Below are positions 1 through 6,475 of a DNA stretch of 7,837 nt, one piece after another. Under the pieces are notes generated by a model. It did no database searches and was not told the DNA's origin. It was given only the letters and a program-made list of their open reading frames with translations. The stretch's first letter is position 1. Every line of letters begins with the position of its first letter. Source of the DNA: Bacillota bacterium (GTDB lineage Bacteria; Bacillota; Dethiobacteria; Dethiobacterales; Dethiobacteraceae); assembly GCA_018725345.1 (NCBI GenBank), contig QLUI01000072.1, positions 1 through 7,837 on the forward strand. The letters run 5' to 3'. A program made the position numbers and the translations under genes.

Positions 1-524
1 GCTAACTCCTTGGCCAGAGATTTAGTCAAGCCAATCAGCCCTGCTTTAGCGGCTGCGTAGTTAGCTTGACCAGCACCACCTGCCTGACCGATGACAGACG
101 AAAGGTTGATAATCCGCCCACCGGACTTTTGTTTTAAAAGTGGCCGCATTACCGCTTTTGCACAGTTAAAAGCGCCGCTCAAGTTGGTATCTATCACCGA
201 CTGCCATTCTTCTAGCTTCATCCTGGCAACAATATTATCGCGAGTAATGCCCGCATTATTAACTAGTATATCAACTTTACCGAATATATCAAGGGCAGTT
301 CTAATCAGTTTTTCACAATCTGGCGCGTCCGCTACATCTGCACGAACGACCACACCTTGACCACCGGCGGCTTCAACTTGAGCCAGAGTTTCTTGTGCCG
401 CCTTTTCATTTGCAGTAAAATTAATGACTACAGCAGCCCCTTCTCTGGCCATGGTCACGGCAATAGACCGTCCAATACCACGCGATGCGCCTGTTACAAT
501 CGCTATTTTACCATGCAACAACAC
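1..524 (-). CDS. fabG: 3-oxoacyl-ACP reductase FabG, 3' part cut off by the window edge
   Basis: NADPH-dependent beta-ketoacyl-ACP reductase, the first reduction of each fatty-acid elongation cycle, cytosolic. 174 codons are visible; the family is usually about 245 residues, so roughly the last 70 are missing. Read from the sequence: the Rossmann glycine motif TGASRGIG at residues 11-18, where Ser14-Arg15 fits NADPH preference; NNAG at 89-92; GITRDN at 92-97; and the SDR catalytic set Ser143, Tyr156 and Lys160 in YAAAK. Asn114 in the TNLSG stretch is the usual fourth residue. I chose GTG at 524 because an AAGGTG ribosome binding site inside the fabD tail lies 6 bases upstream; TTG at 521 or 518 are alternatives. 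Only one base separates it from the fabD stop, suggesting translational coupling. Identity is certain as a FabG-type SDR and strongly supported as FabG by context. Confidence 0.96.
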   Translation of the reverse strand, partial: MLLHGKIAIVTGASRGIGRSIAVTMAREGAAVVINFTANEKAAQETLAQVEAAGGQGVVVRADVADAPDCEKLIRTALDIFGKVDILVNNAGITRDNIVARMKLEEWQSVIDTNLSGAFNCAKAVMRPLLKQKSGGRIINLSSVIGQAGGAGQANYAAAKAGLIGLTKSLAKEL

Positions 525-525
525 T

Positions 526-1473
526 TTAGGCACCTTCTTCCTCAGTAAAGGCTTTCAAGGCTTTTTCCAGTGTTTTGGCGTCTTCCACCTGATGAACCGA
601 GACGGTGGGACTGATTTTCCTCATCAGACCGCTTAAAGACTTGCCTGGTCCCACTTCCACAAACATCCGGTAACCGTCTGAAATCATTCTTTCCATGGAA
701 TCCTGCCACATAACGGCGTTACTCACCTGACGAACGAGTGCGTCACAAATCTCAGCCGGTTGGCAAACATAGTCTGCTGAAACATTTGCCACCACCGGAA
801 GGACGACTGATGTAACCAACACATTTTCCAGTTCCCTGGCTAGGAGCGGTTGCACTCCCTTTAACAGACTGCAATGGAATGAAACGCTGACCGGCAGCTC
901 CATCGTCCGCTTTGCCCCTAGTTCTTTAGCAATTTCGCACGCCCTGCGCATGGCGGCCACTTCACCGGCCACCACAATTTGCTCGGGAGAATTATAGTTG
1001 GCCGGCTCCACTACCCCAACTGCAGCAGCCTCTTGGCAAGCCTGCAGCACTTTTCCCCGCTCTAAACCAAAAATAGCTGCCATTCCGCCCACACCGGGCG
1101 GCACAGCTTCCTGCATGAACCTGCCGCGCTTTTGCACCACCGCAAGCGCATCGGCAAAAGGCAACGAACCTGCTGCAACTAACGCAGCGTATTCACCAAG
1201 ACTCAATCCAGCCACGCCTTGAGGCTCAAGGCCGTGCTGCTTCAATACTTCTAAGCAGGCAATACTGGTAGCCAAAATGGCAGGCTGAGTAACTTCTGTC
1301 AGCTTCAACTCTTCCTCGCTGCCGGAGAACATTTTCGCTGATAATTTCATCCCAAGCGCTTCATCAGCTTCCGTAAAGACACGGCGCGCCACAAGGAAAT
1401 TCTCAGCCATATCCTGACCCATGCCGACGTACTGAGACCCTTGACCAGGGAAAATAAAGGCGATTTTGCCCAT
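526..1473 (-). CDS. fabD: malonyl-CoA:ACP transacylase FabD
   Basis: Moves malonate from coenzyme A to acyl carrier protein, supplying the extender unit for fatty-acid synthesis; cytosolic. It has 315 residues, close to the usual 305-320. Visible motifs are GQGSQ at 10-14 (oxyanion-hole Gln11), the nucleophile elbow GLSLGEY at 89-95 with catalytic Ser91, Arg116 for binding the malonyl carboxylate, NSPEQ at 161-165, and catalytic His200 in the SFHCS stretch. The EVGPGK motif lies near the C-terminus. A very strong AGGAGG site precedes the ATG at 1473. It starts 14 bases after fabK and ends one base before fabG. Met255 occupies the place that is Gln250 in the E. coli enzyme; this position varies in the family, so I do not read it as loss of function. 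Confidence 0.98.
   Translation of the reverse strand: MGKIAFIFPGQGSQYVGMGQDMAENFLVARRVFTEADEALGMKLSAKMFSGSEEELKLTEVTQPAILATSIACLEVLKQHGLEPQGVAGLSLGEYAALVAAGSLPFADALAVVQKRGRFMQEAVPPGVGGMAAIFGLERGKVLQACQEAAAVGVVEPANYNSPEQIVVAGEVAAMRRACEIAKELGAKRTMELPVSVSFHCSLLKGVQPLLARELENVLVTSVVLPVVANVSADYVCQPAEICDALVRQVSNAVMWQDSMERMISDGYRMFVEVGPGKSLSGLMRKISPTVSVHQVEDAKTLEKALKAFTEEEGA
531..536 (-). promoter_or_regulatory. fabG ribosome binding site inside the fabD 3' end
   Basis: The minus strand reads AAGGTG, 6 bases before the GTG at 524. It lies within the last codons of fabD. It supports a non-ATG start for fabG and coupling of the two genes. Confidence 0.65.
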
Positions 1474-1487
1474 ACCTTACCTCCTGC

Positions 1488-2441
1488 TTATTCTTGACAA
1501 AACATTTTTTCAAGCTCCCTAATCACTCGCAGCGTTCCGGCAAGCAAATCATCAATAATTTCTTGGCTAGACTCCGCCTTCACTACCATAGCAGCAATTT
1601 GGCCAGCCATCACCGAACCGTTTAGCACATCTCCATCGCGCACAGCAGCCGCCAGTTTGCCTGCACCAAATAGCTCCAGTTCTGACGGACTGGCTCCCTC
1701 TTTTTCCAAACGGGCAAATTCACGAGCCAGTTTGTTGTAGAGAACACGCACCGGGTGACCTGTAGTTTGACCTATCACGAACGTGTCACGATCTTTAGCT
1801 TTTAAAACTGCTTCTTTGTATTTATGGTGAGCGGTGCATTCATTGGCCACAATAAATCTGGTTCCAAGTTGAACCCCTTCCGCTCCAAGCGCTAAGGCAG
1901 CAGCCACACCACGTCCATCGGCAATTCCGCCGGCAGCAATCACCGGCACCTTCACCGCGTCCACAATCTGGGGGACTAACACCATGGTAGTCAATTCGCC
2001 AATATGACCGCCTGCTTCCAATCCCTCGGCAATCATAGCATCGACACCCAAACGCTCTAAACGTTTAGCAAGTGGCACCGACGAAACGACAGGAATAACT
2101 TTTATCCCTTTTTTCCTAAATTGCTCGACGTACTTACCTGGATTACCGGCACCTGTGGTAACTACCCGCACTTCCTCACGGCAAAGAAGATCGACAACAT
2201 CGACAACAAAAGGAGATAAAAGCATTATATTCACGCCAAATGGCTTTCTCGTTAATTCCTTGGCTTTTTTTATTTCTTTTTCTAAAACAGAAGCAGGCGC
2301 ATTCCCTGCTCCGATCAACCCCAATCCGCCAGCTTCAGAAACAGCGGCGGCTAATTCACCGGTGGCTACCCAAGCCATGCCCCCTTGAATGATGGGCACT
2401 TCCACTCCTAACATGTCACACAGCCTTGTCCTCAGAGCCAT
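1488..2441 (-). CDS. fabK: FMN-dependent enoyl-ACP reductase FabK
   Basis: Enoyl-ACP reductase II, a flavoprotein of the nitronate monooxygenase/2-nitropropane dioxygenase-like TIM-barrel family. It carries out the final reduction of each elongation cycle and replaces the unrelated FabI. It has 317 residues, a normal length. Visible features are QGGMAWV at 19-25, the TTGAGNP turn at 95-101, EGLEAGGHIG at 139-148 with the catalytic His146 expected from S. pneumoniae FabK, and the phosphate-binding AAGGIADG and GAEGVQLGTRF segments of the FMN site. A GGAGGG ribosome binding site lies before the ATG at 2441, and the gap to fabH is 17 bases. The nitronate monooxygenase family is similar in sequence, but position between fabH and fabD and the GGHIG motif make FabK much the better call. 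FabK enzymes are known to resist triclosan. Confidence 0.97.
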   Translation of the reverse strand: MALRTRLCDMLGVEVPIIQGGMAWVATGELAAAVSEAGGLGLIGAGNAPASVLEKEIKKAKELTRKPFGVNIMLLSPFVVDVVDLLCREEVRVVTTGAGNPGKYVEQFRKKGIKVIPVVSSVPLAKRLERLGVDAMIAEGLEAGGHIGELTTMVLVPQIVDAVKVPVIAAGGIADGRGVAAALALGAEGVQLGTRFIVANECTAHHKYKEAVLKAKDRDTFVIGQTTGHPVRVLYNKLAREFARLEKEGASPSELELFGAGKLAAAVRDGDVLNGSVMAGQIAAMVVKAESSQEIIDDLLAGTLRVIRELEKMFCQE

Positions 2442-2458
2442 GGTTTATCCCTCCAACA

Positions 2459-3445
2459 CTAGTAACGTAAAATTGCTGCGCCCCACGTTAGACCTGCGCC
2501 AAAACCTACCAGCGCAAGCAGATCTCCCCGCTTAATACGCCCGGCGCTGACCGCCTCATCTAACGCCACGGGAATAGATGCGGAAGACATATTGCCGTAA
2601 CAGTCAATATTGACAATTACGCGGTCCTCCGGCAATTCAAAGCGTTTACGCGCCGCCTCAATAATCCGCCTGTTAGCCTGATGAGGAATTAAAAAATCCA
2701 AATCCTCCTTGCTCACCCTTGCTTCATCCAATGCCTGCTGGGTTACTTCACCCATTACGCGCACTGCGAACTTAAACACTTCTTTTCCTGAGAGCATCTT
2801 TAGATAATGCAGGCGTTCGTCAACAGTTTCCAAAGAGGCCGGCATCCGCACTCCTCCGGCCGGAATAGCAAGAATGTCAGCATATGTACCATCAGCACCC
2901 ATTTTTAAACTAAGCAGCCCCTCTTCTTCTGTAGGCCCAAGCAGCACAGCACCGGCACCATCACCAAACAGAACGCAAATATTACGATCGCTCCAGTCCA
3001 GCAAACGGGAAAAAACTTCCGCGCCGATCACTAGTACCTGTTTATACGCGCCGGTTCTAATAAACTGGCTGCCCACTGACAGCCCGTAAATAAATCCGGT
3101 GCAACCGGCTGCCAGATCGAAAGCAGCCGCATTTACGGCACCTAGTTTCGCCTGCACATAACAGGCGGTAGCCGGCATCAAGACATCGGGAGAAGTGGTG
3201 GCAACTATAATCAAATCCACCTCATCCACGGCAGTTCCCGCTTTCAGCAAGGCGGCTTTCGCCGCCTTAACAGCCAAATCTGATGTTTGCTCATCCTTTT
3301 CCGCAATTCTGCGCTCACAAATTCCAGTGCGGCTCCGAATCCATTCATCACTGGTATCAAGTGTACTCGCTAACTCGGCATTGGTAACAATCCGGGCTGG
3401 CAGAGCCGTACCTGTACCCAAGATACCCACATTCAGCAGCTTCAT
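2459..3445 (-). CDS. fabH: 3-oxoacyl-ACP synthase III FabH
   Basis: Beta-ketoacyl-ACP synthase III starts fatty-acid chains by condensing an acyl-CoA primer with malonyl-ACP. It has 328 residues, as expected. The catalytic triad is visible: Cys115 in AAGCTGF, His255 in PHQANRR, and Asn285 in CYGNMSSAS. The N-terminal DTSDEWIRSRTGI segment (30-42) and the C-terminal GFGAGLTWGA segment are family hallmarks. ATG at 3445 has an AGAAAGGA ribosome binding site. The gene sits 33 bases after plsX. Where most FabH proteins I recall have Thr-Ser after the catalytic Asn, this one has Met-Ser, a minor variant. Primer preference (straight or branched) cannot be decided from the sequence alone. Confidence 0.98.
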   Translation of the reverse strand: MKLLNVGILGTGTALPARIVTNAELASTLDTSDEWIRSRTGICERRIAEKDEQTSDLAVKAAKAALLKAGTAVDEVDLIIVATTSPDVLMPATACYVQAKLGAVNAAAFDLAAGCTGFIYGLSVGSQFIRTGAYKQVLVIGAEVFSRLLDWSDRNICVLFGDGAGAVLLGPTEEEGLLSLKMGADGTYADILAIPAGGVRMPASLETVDERLHYLKMLSGKEVFKFAVRVMGEVTQQALDEARVSKEDLDFLIPHQANRRIIEAARKRFELPEDRVIVNIDCYGNMSSASIPVALDEAVSAGRIKRGDLLALVGFGAGLTWGAAILRY

Positions 3446-3478
3446 AGGTTGCTTCCTTTCTGTATGGTGCAGCCACTG

Positions 3479-4480
3479 TCAATATTTTTCTAATTCGGCG
3501 AGAATCTGCCTGTTAACATCCTGACGCGCAAAGCGATATGCCTGGGTAACAATAGCGCTACGGATAGCACGAACATTTGATGAACCGTGGCTTTTGATGA
3601 TTATGCCGTCAATTCCAAGCAAGGGGGCACCGCCATATTCAGCATAGTCAAAACGCTTTTTCAGACCACGTAATTTAGGCATCAGCAAAGCTGCCGCAAC
3701 TTTGCTTTTAATGTTTGATGTGAATGCCTCTTTTAGCACACTGAAAATTCCTGCCGACAAACCTTCTACCGCTTTTAATAAGATGTTTCCCACAAACCCG
3801 TCACAAACTACTACGTCGGCGGTACCACTCAAAACGTCACGAGCTTCAATATTGCCGCTGAAATTCTCAAGACGTTTTTTAAAAAGTTCATACGCATTAC
3901 GCACCTGCTCGTTACCTTTGCCCTCTTCAGTGCCGACATTTAACAGCGCCACACGTGGTGCTTTTTTTCCCAGCACTTCCCTAGCGTAAATATTGCCCAT
4001 AAGAGCGTAATGGTATAAGTGCTCCGCTGGGGCATCCATGTTGGCGCCCACGTCCAAAATTACCACATTGCCTCCGGTAAATGTAGGAGCCACAATTGTC
4101 AGTGCAGGACGCTCAATCCCCCCCAAACGCCCCGCTATTAGAAGACTACCGGCCATTAGAGCGCCGGTATTACCGGCAGACACAACAGCATCTGCCTTGC
4201 CTTCCTTTACCATCCGGATTGCAATCATCATCGAAGACTCTTTTTTTCGGCGAACTGCCAATACCGGAGCTTCGTCAGCCAAAATAACCTCTGGAGCATG
4301 AAAAATCTCCAACCTGTTTTTTGGGTAGGACTTGCCTTCCAGTTGCTTTGTCAAAACATCTTGCTGACCCACCAGAATAAGCTGCAACGAATCCAGTTCG
4401 GCTAACGCAGCCAGGCCACCCTGCACCACTTCATGGGGCGCATGATCCCCCCCCATCGCATCCAGAGCGACACGGATCAA
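3479..4480 (-). CDS. plsX: phosphate acyltransferase PlsX (acyl-ACP:phosphate)
   Basis: Converts acyl-ACP and phosphate to acyl-phosphate, which PlsY then uses to acylate glycerol-3-phosphate, the first step of phospholipid synthesis in most bacteria. It is a peripheral membrane enzyme. It has 333 residues, the usual length. Family motifs are DAMGGDHAP at 7-15, SAGNTGALMAG, LDVGAN, LNVGTEEGKGN, CDGFVGNILLK, and the C-terminal YGGAPLLG and HGSSN segments. The start is TTG at 4480, placed directly before the conserved DAMGGD stretch, with a GAGGTG site 7 bases upstream (4488-4493). It heads the fab gene group. A 114-base spacer containing a terminator-like hairpin and palindromes separates it from rpmF. 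No fapR gene precedes it, unlike the Bacillus arrangement. Confidence 0.98.
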   Translation of the reverse strand: MIRVALDAMGGDHAPHEVVQGGLAALAELDSLQLILVGQQDVLTKQLEGKSYPKNRLEIFHAPEVILADEAPVLAVRRKKESSMMIAIRMVKEGKADAVVSAGNTGALMAGSLLIAGRLGGIERPALTIVAPTFTGGNVVILDVGANMDAPAEHLYHYALMGNIYAREVLGKKAPRVALLNVGTEEGKGNEQVRNAYELFKKRLENFSGNIEARDVLSGTADVVVCDGFVGNILLKAVEGLSAGIFSVLKEAFTSNIKSKVAAALLMPKLRGLKKRFDYAEYGGAPLLGIDGIIIKSHGSSNVRAIRSAIVTQAYRFARQDVNRQILAELEKY

Positions 4481-4506
4481 AGAAAATCACCTCACTGAAT
4501 ATCTTG

Positions 4507-4543
4507 CTGTGTAAAGATTCCTTTACCGAAATATTTCTCACAG
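4507..4543 (-). promoter_or_regulatory. palindrome-rich element upstream of plsX
   Basis: Two inverted repeats sit side by side: GTAAAG-ATTC-CTTTAC (4511-4526, perfect 6-base arms) and GAAATATTTC (4528-4537, a perfect 10-base palindrome). Both lie inside an outer pair CTGTG (4507-4511) and CACAG (4539-4543), which shares one base with the first repeat. In RNA this could fold into a compact branched structure 14 bases before the plsX ribosome binding site; in DNA it could be a protein operator. It does not match the FapR operator TTAGTACC-type consensus. The function is unknown and chance is possible in AT-rich spacer DNA. Confidence 0.4.
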
Positions 4544-4548
4544 ACAAC

Positions 4549-4576
4549 AAAAACCCTCCCTTATTTTGAGGAGAGT
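4549..4576 (-). terminator. terminator-like hairpin between rpmF and plsX
   Basis: On the minus strand ACTCTCCT and GGGAGGGT (4576-4569 and 4560-4553) pair over 8 bases with two G-U pairs around an 8-base loop, followed at once by a run of T (4553-4549). The stem ends 18 bases after the rpmF stop. This looks like a weak intrinsic terminator. It could trim or reduce transcription from yceD-rpmF into plsX-fab rather than stop it, since I see no convincing new promoter before plsX. Confidence 0.55.
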
Positions 4577-4594
4577 AAAAAGTTTCCTGCCCTG

Positions 4595-4771
4595 TTACTC
4601 TGTCTTAACAACCTCTCTGCCTTTATAGAATCCGCAATGGACACAGACACGATGCGGAAGTTTAGCCTCGTGGCACTGCGGGCAGGGAACCAGACCGGGA
4701 ACAGCCAATTTCCAGTGTGTTCTCCTTTTATGTTTTCTCGCTTTTGACGTCTTGCGCTTAGGTACCGCCAT
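4595..4771 (-). CDS. rpmF: 50S ribosomal protein L32
   Basis: A 58-residue structural protein of the large ribosomal subunit. It begins with the classic basic MAVPKRKTSKARKHKRR stretch and has the L32 core THWKLAVPGLVPC. Four cysteines (Cys30, Cys33, Cys43, Cys46, as CPQC and CVHC) form the zinc-ribbon type of L32, then the tail ends GFYKGREVVKTE. The ATG at 4771 has a near-ideal GAGGAGGTG ribosome binding site about 9 bases upstream, fitting a highly translated ribosomal protein. It follows yceD by 22 bases, the usual yceD-rpmF pair, and is probably made from the promoter at 5294-5322. Confidence 0.97.
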   Translation of the reverse strand: MAVPKRKTSKARKHKRRTHWKLAVPGLVPCPQCHEAKLPHRVCVHCGFYKGREVVKTE

Positions 4772-4793
4772 AAATTAATTACACCTCCTCGTC

Positions 4794-5258
4794 CTACTCT
4801 AGCAGCAGTTTCTTTAGTACAGACAGCTTATCGTGCATTTGCTCCAAATCACAACCACAATTTTCATGATTCCGATCCGCTCCACAGACTGAGCAAAGCC
4901 CTTTGCAAACTTCAGCACACAAAGGTTTTAGCGGCAGGGCGGCATAATACAGCTCTCTTGCCAACCTTATCACATCCAAATCTTGTACTTCTTCCGCCGG
5001 CAAATCGTCCTCCCATTGACCTTCCAAACGAAGAGTGAATGGCTGAAGACAACGGCTGCACTCTGAAATTAAATCTGTGAGCATACTTCCGAAAACATGA
5101 AATTTCCCATCACGGAAAACCGCCTCCAACCTGACTTCCACAGGCCTGTCAAAGCAGGCTCCGTCTTCTGTCAAATCAAACGCCGCCGCCTCCCGAATAA
5201 ACTCGTAAAAATAAGTCTGTCCGGGCGAATTTCGCAGTGTTTCCAGTGAGATATGCAT
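4794..5258 (-). CDS. yceD: YceD/YlbN family (DUF177) protein, ribosome-linked
   Basis: A 154-residue protein of the DUF177 family, which almost always lies next to rpmF and is thought to act in 23S rRNA or large-subunit maturation; the biochemical role is not settled. Seen here: CSRC at 67-70 in the conserved ECSRCLQPF segment; LPLKPLC at 108-114; and a C-terminal cluster of cysteines (Cys114, Cys118, Cys122, Cys125, Cys134, Cys136) around CKGLCSVCG, which suggests metal binding. The acidic middle (EDDLPAEEVQDLD) is also typical. ATG at 5258 has a GAGGTG site about 13 bases upstream, rather far. No in-frame start is nearer, so I keep this one. It is the first gene after a perfect consensus promoter. 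Confidence 0.93.
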   Translation of the reverse strand: MHISLETLRNSPGQTYFYEFIREAAAFDLTEDGACFDRPVEVRLEAVFRDGKFHVFGSMLTDLISECSRCLQPFTLRLEGQWEDDLPAEEVQDLDVIRLARELYYAALPLKPLCAEVCKGLCSVCGADRNHENCGCDLEQMHDKLSVLKKLLLE

Positions 5259-5278
5259 AGGAAAATATAAGCACCTCG

Positions 5279-5289
5279 CTTACACTAAG
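5279..5289. repeat. small inverted repeat at the presumed transcription start
   Basis: CTTA-CAC-TAAG, with perfect 4-base arms, falls where transcription from the adjacent promoter would begin (about 5287). It could be an operator or a small hairpin at the 5' end of the mRNA. It is short enough to arise by chance. Confidence 0.25.
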
Positions 5290-5293
5290 GTTT

Positions 5294-5322
5294 ATTATAT
5301 AAAGGATTAACTTTTTTGTCAA
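5294..5322 (-). promoter_or_regulatory. consensus sigma-70/sigma-A promoter for yceD-rpmF (and probably plsX-fab)
   Basis: Minus strand: -35 TTGACA at 5322-5317, a 17-base spacer, and -10 TATAAT at 5299-5294. Both hexamers and the spacing match the housekeeping consensus exactly. Transcription should start near 5287, giving a leader of about 30 bases before the yceD ATG. It lies in the 117-base gap after the ylbL-type protease gene, so it separates that gene from the downstream operon. Confidence 0.93.
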
Positions 5323-5341
5323 CATTCCAAATAATATGTGT

Positions 5342-5369
5342 TTTTCGCTTGAATTCTTTTGTTTTCGCT
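5342..5369 (-). repeat. direct repeat upstream of the yceD promoter
   Basis: Minus-strand AGCGAAAA occurs at 5369-5362 and again at 5349-5342, exactly 20 bp apart, about two helical turns. Both copies sit on the same DNA face in A-rich sequence about 20 and 40 bases upstream of the -35 box. This fits an activator site or an UP-element-like region, but no protein is known for it. Confidence 0.4.
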
Positions 5370-5375
5370 CTTTTT

Positions 5376-6377
5376 CTAGCGTATGCCACTACCTATCCCT
5401 TCGAGGAAGGCGAGTGCTTCCTCCAGTGTGGCTACAGGCACAAGTTCTATAGACCGTGCAACCATTTTTGCCTCCTCAAAGTTTTCTTCCGGAACTAAAA
5501 AATATCGGGCTCCGGCCTTTTCGGCAGCCCGCACCTTCTGACGTACGCCACCAATGGAGCCTACTTCTTCTTTCAGGTTGATAGTTCCGGTTCCGGCAAT
5601 TTGGTTACCCGCAGTTAAATCGGTAGGCTCCAGTTGATTTAATATTTCCAGAACAAACATTAAACCGGCTGACGGACCAGTGATTTGCCCCACCTGAATT
5701 TCTATTTCCACCGGCAGCTGAGGCTGCCAGTTAAGCGTCTGGATAGTGACACGAATCGCCGCCTTGTCCTTCTGTTCCGGATGGGTGGTGGTAGGCATAG
5801 TGACTGTAACCGCATCTTTACCACGCAACACAGTCAACTCTACCGGCTCACCGACAGCTCGCAGCTGCACCTTAGTCACCAGCTCTTCCGCGAGAGATAC
5901 TTGCTGCCCATCTACTGCCACAATTACATCTCTCGGCTCCAGAAGTCCCATGGCAGGACTTTCCTCACCTAACGCAACCACTTCGACACCGTCACTTTTG
6001 ATAGGTACATCAATGCCAAATCGGTGTAGCGCTATAACTCTGGCAAGATTCTGACTTTCCTGCATCCATTGGTTCAGCAGTCGCCTGTGCTCCTCCGGCT
6101 CCATCCCAGGTGGAATCACAGTACGCAGTGGTTGCAAATCTGCAATGGGATCCAGCAAGCCATAAAGCAAAAGCAGCGGAGAAGCGTTCTGCTGTGTAAC
6201 GGTAACGAGATAAAAACTGCCGGCGTGATCTTTGCCGCCTTCCTCAACTGTAATAAAATTAGCGATATCTTCGGCAGAACCTGGTCTGACTACCATATAG
6301 CCAGTACGGGCAGACAGCAGCACAATACTTATTAAGATAATCGCGAGTGTTTTACGCATTTTTCCTATTCTGACCAA
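5376..6377 (-). CDS. ylbL: membrane-anchored PDZ-Lon serine protease (YlbL/SepM family)
   Basis: A 333-residue serine protease that acts outside the membrane. Layout: a short N-terminal membrane anchor at about residues 9-23 (TLAIILISIVLL); a linking domain; a PDZ domain at about 120-195, with GEESPAMGLLEPRDVIVAVDG as its carboxylate-binding part; and a Lon-type catalytic domain at about 205-330. The Ser-Lys dyad is visible as Ser236 in GPSAGL and Lys281 in the GGVRQK segment. There is no ATPase domain, unlike cytosolic Lon. Known relatives are Streptococcus SepM, which trims a competence pheromone, and Bacillus YlbL; the substrate here is unknown. The start is TTG at 6377 with an AGGGG site 6 bases upstream. 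ATG at 6359 (Met7) is an alternative that keeps the anchor. It lies before the yceD promoter on the same strand, with no clear terminator between. Confidence 0.94.
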   Translation of the reverse strand: MVRIGKMRKTLAIILISIVLLSARTGYMVVRPGSAEDIANFITVEEGGKDHAGSFYLVTVTQQNASPLLLLYGLLDPIADLQPLRTVIPPGMEPEEHRRLLNQWMQESQNLARVIALHRFGIDVPIKSDGVEVVALGEESPAMGLLEPRDVIVAVDGQQVSLAEELVTKVQLRAVGEPVELTVLRGKDAVTVTMPTTTHPEQKDKAAIRVTIQTLNWQPQLPVEIEIQVGQITGPSAGLMFVLEILNQLEPTDLTAGNQIAGTGTINLKEEVGSIGGVRQKVRAAEKAGARYFLVPEENFEEAKMVARSIELVPVATLEEALAFLEGIGSGIR

Positions 6378-6464
6378 CTCATACCCCTTTCCTTAATTAT
6401 TCTCTCGGCATACTACAGGAATTACAACTATATATATTACTATTCCAAGCTAATTTATACCGCC

Positions 6465-6472
6465 GGGAGGGG
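6465..6472 (+). promoter_or_regulatory. ribosome binding site of the small membrane-protein gene
   Basis: GGGAGGGG ends 3 bases before the ATG at 6476 on the plus strand, with the GGAGG core about 5 bases away. This is a good Shine-Dalgarno site and the main evidence that this small plus-strand frame is translated. The rest of the 98-base gap (6378-6475) is AT-rich, with no clear promoter for either strand. Confidence 0.7.
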
Positions 6473-6475
6473 CTT

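Noticed and set aside
91..636. Plus-strand open frames opposite fabG and fabD
   Set aside because: They are antisense to conserved enzymes, low in complexity and rich in Ser/Thr/Pro, as expected from the complement of coding DNA.
5259..5375. FapR operator near the yceD promoter
   Set aside because: No TTAGTACC-type palindrome of the right length is present; only a TTAG fragment occurs.
5346..5380. Terminator after the ylbL-type protease gene
   Set aside because: Only a 4-base CGCT/AGCG pairing exists and it is followed by A, not T, on the transcribed strand.
5316..5498. Plus-strand 60-codon frame spanning the promoter and the ylbL 3' end
   Set aside because: It has no ribosome binding site, overlaps the consensus promoter, and mostly lies antisense to the protease gene.
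6408..6434. Sporulation-type promoter (GCATA, 15 bases, CTATATA) before the small plus-strand gene
   Set aside because: The -35 part fits sigma-G/sigma-F, but the -10 part mismatches at two positions and the spacer is short. The AT-rich gap makes chance likely.
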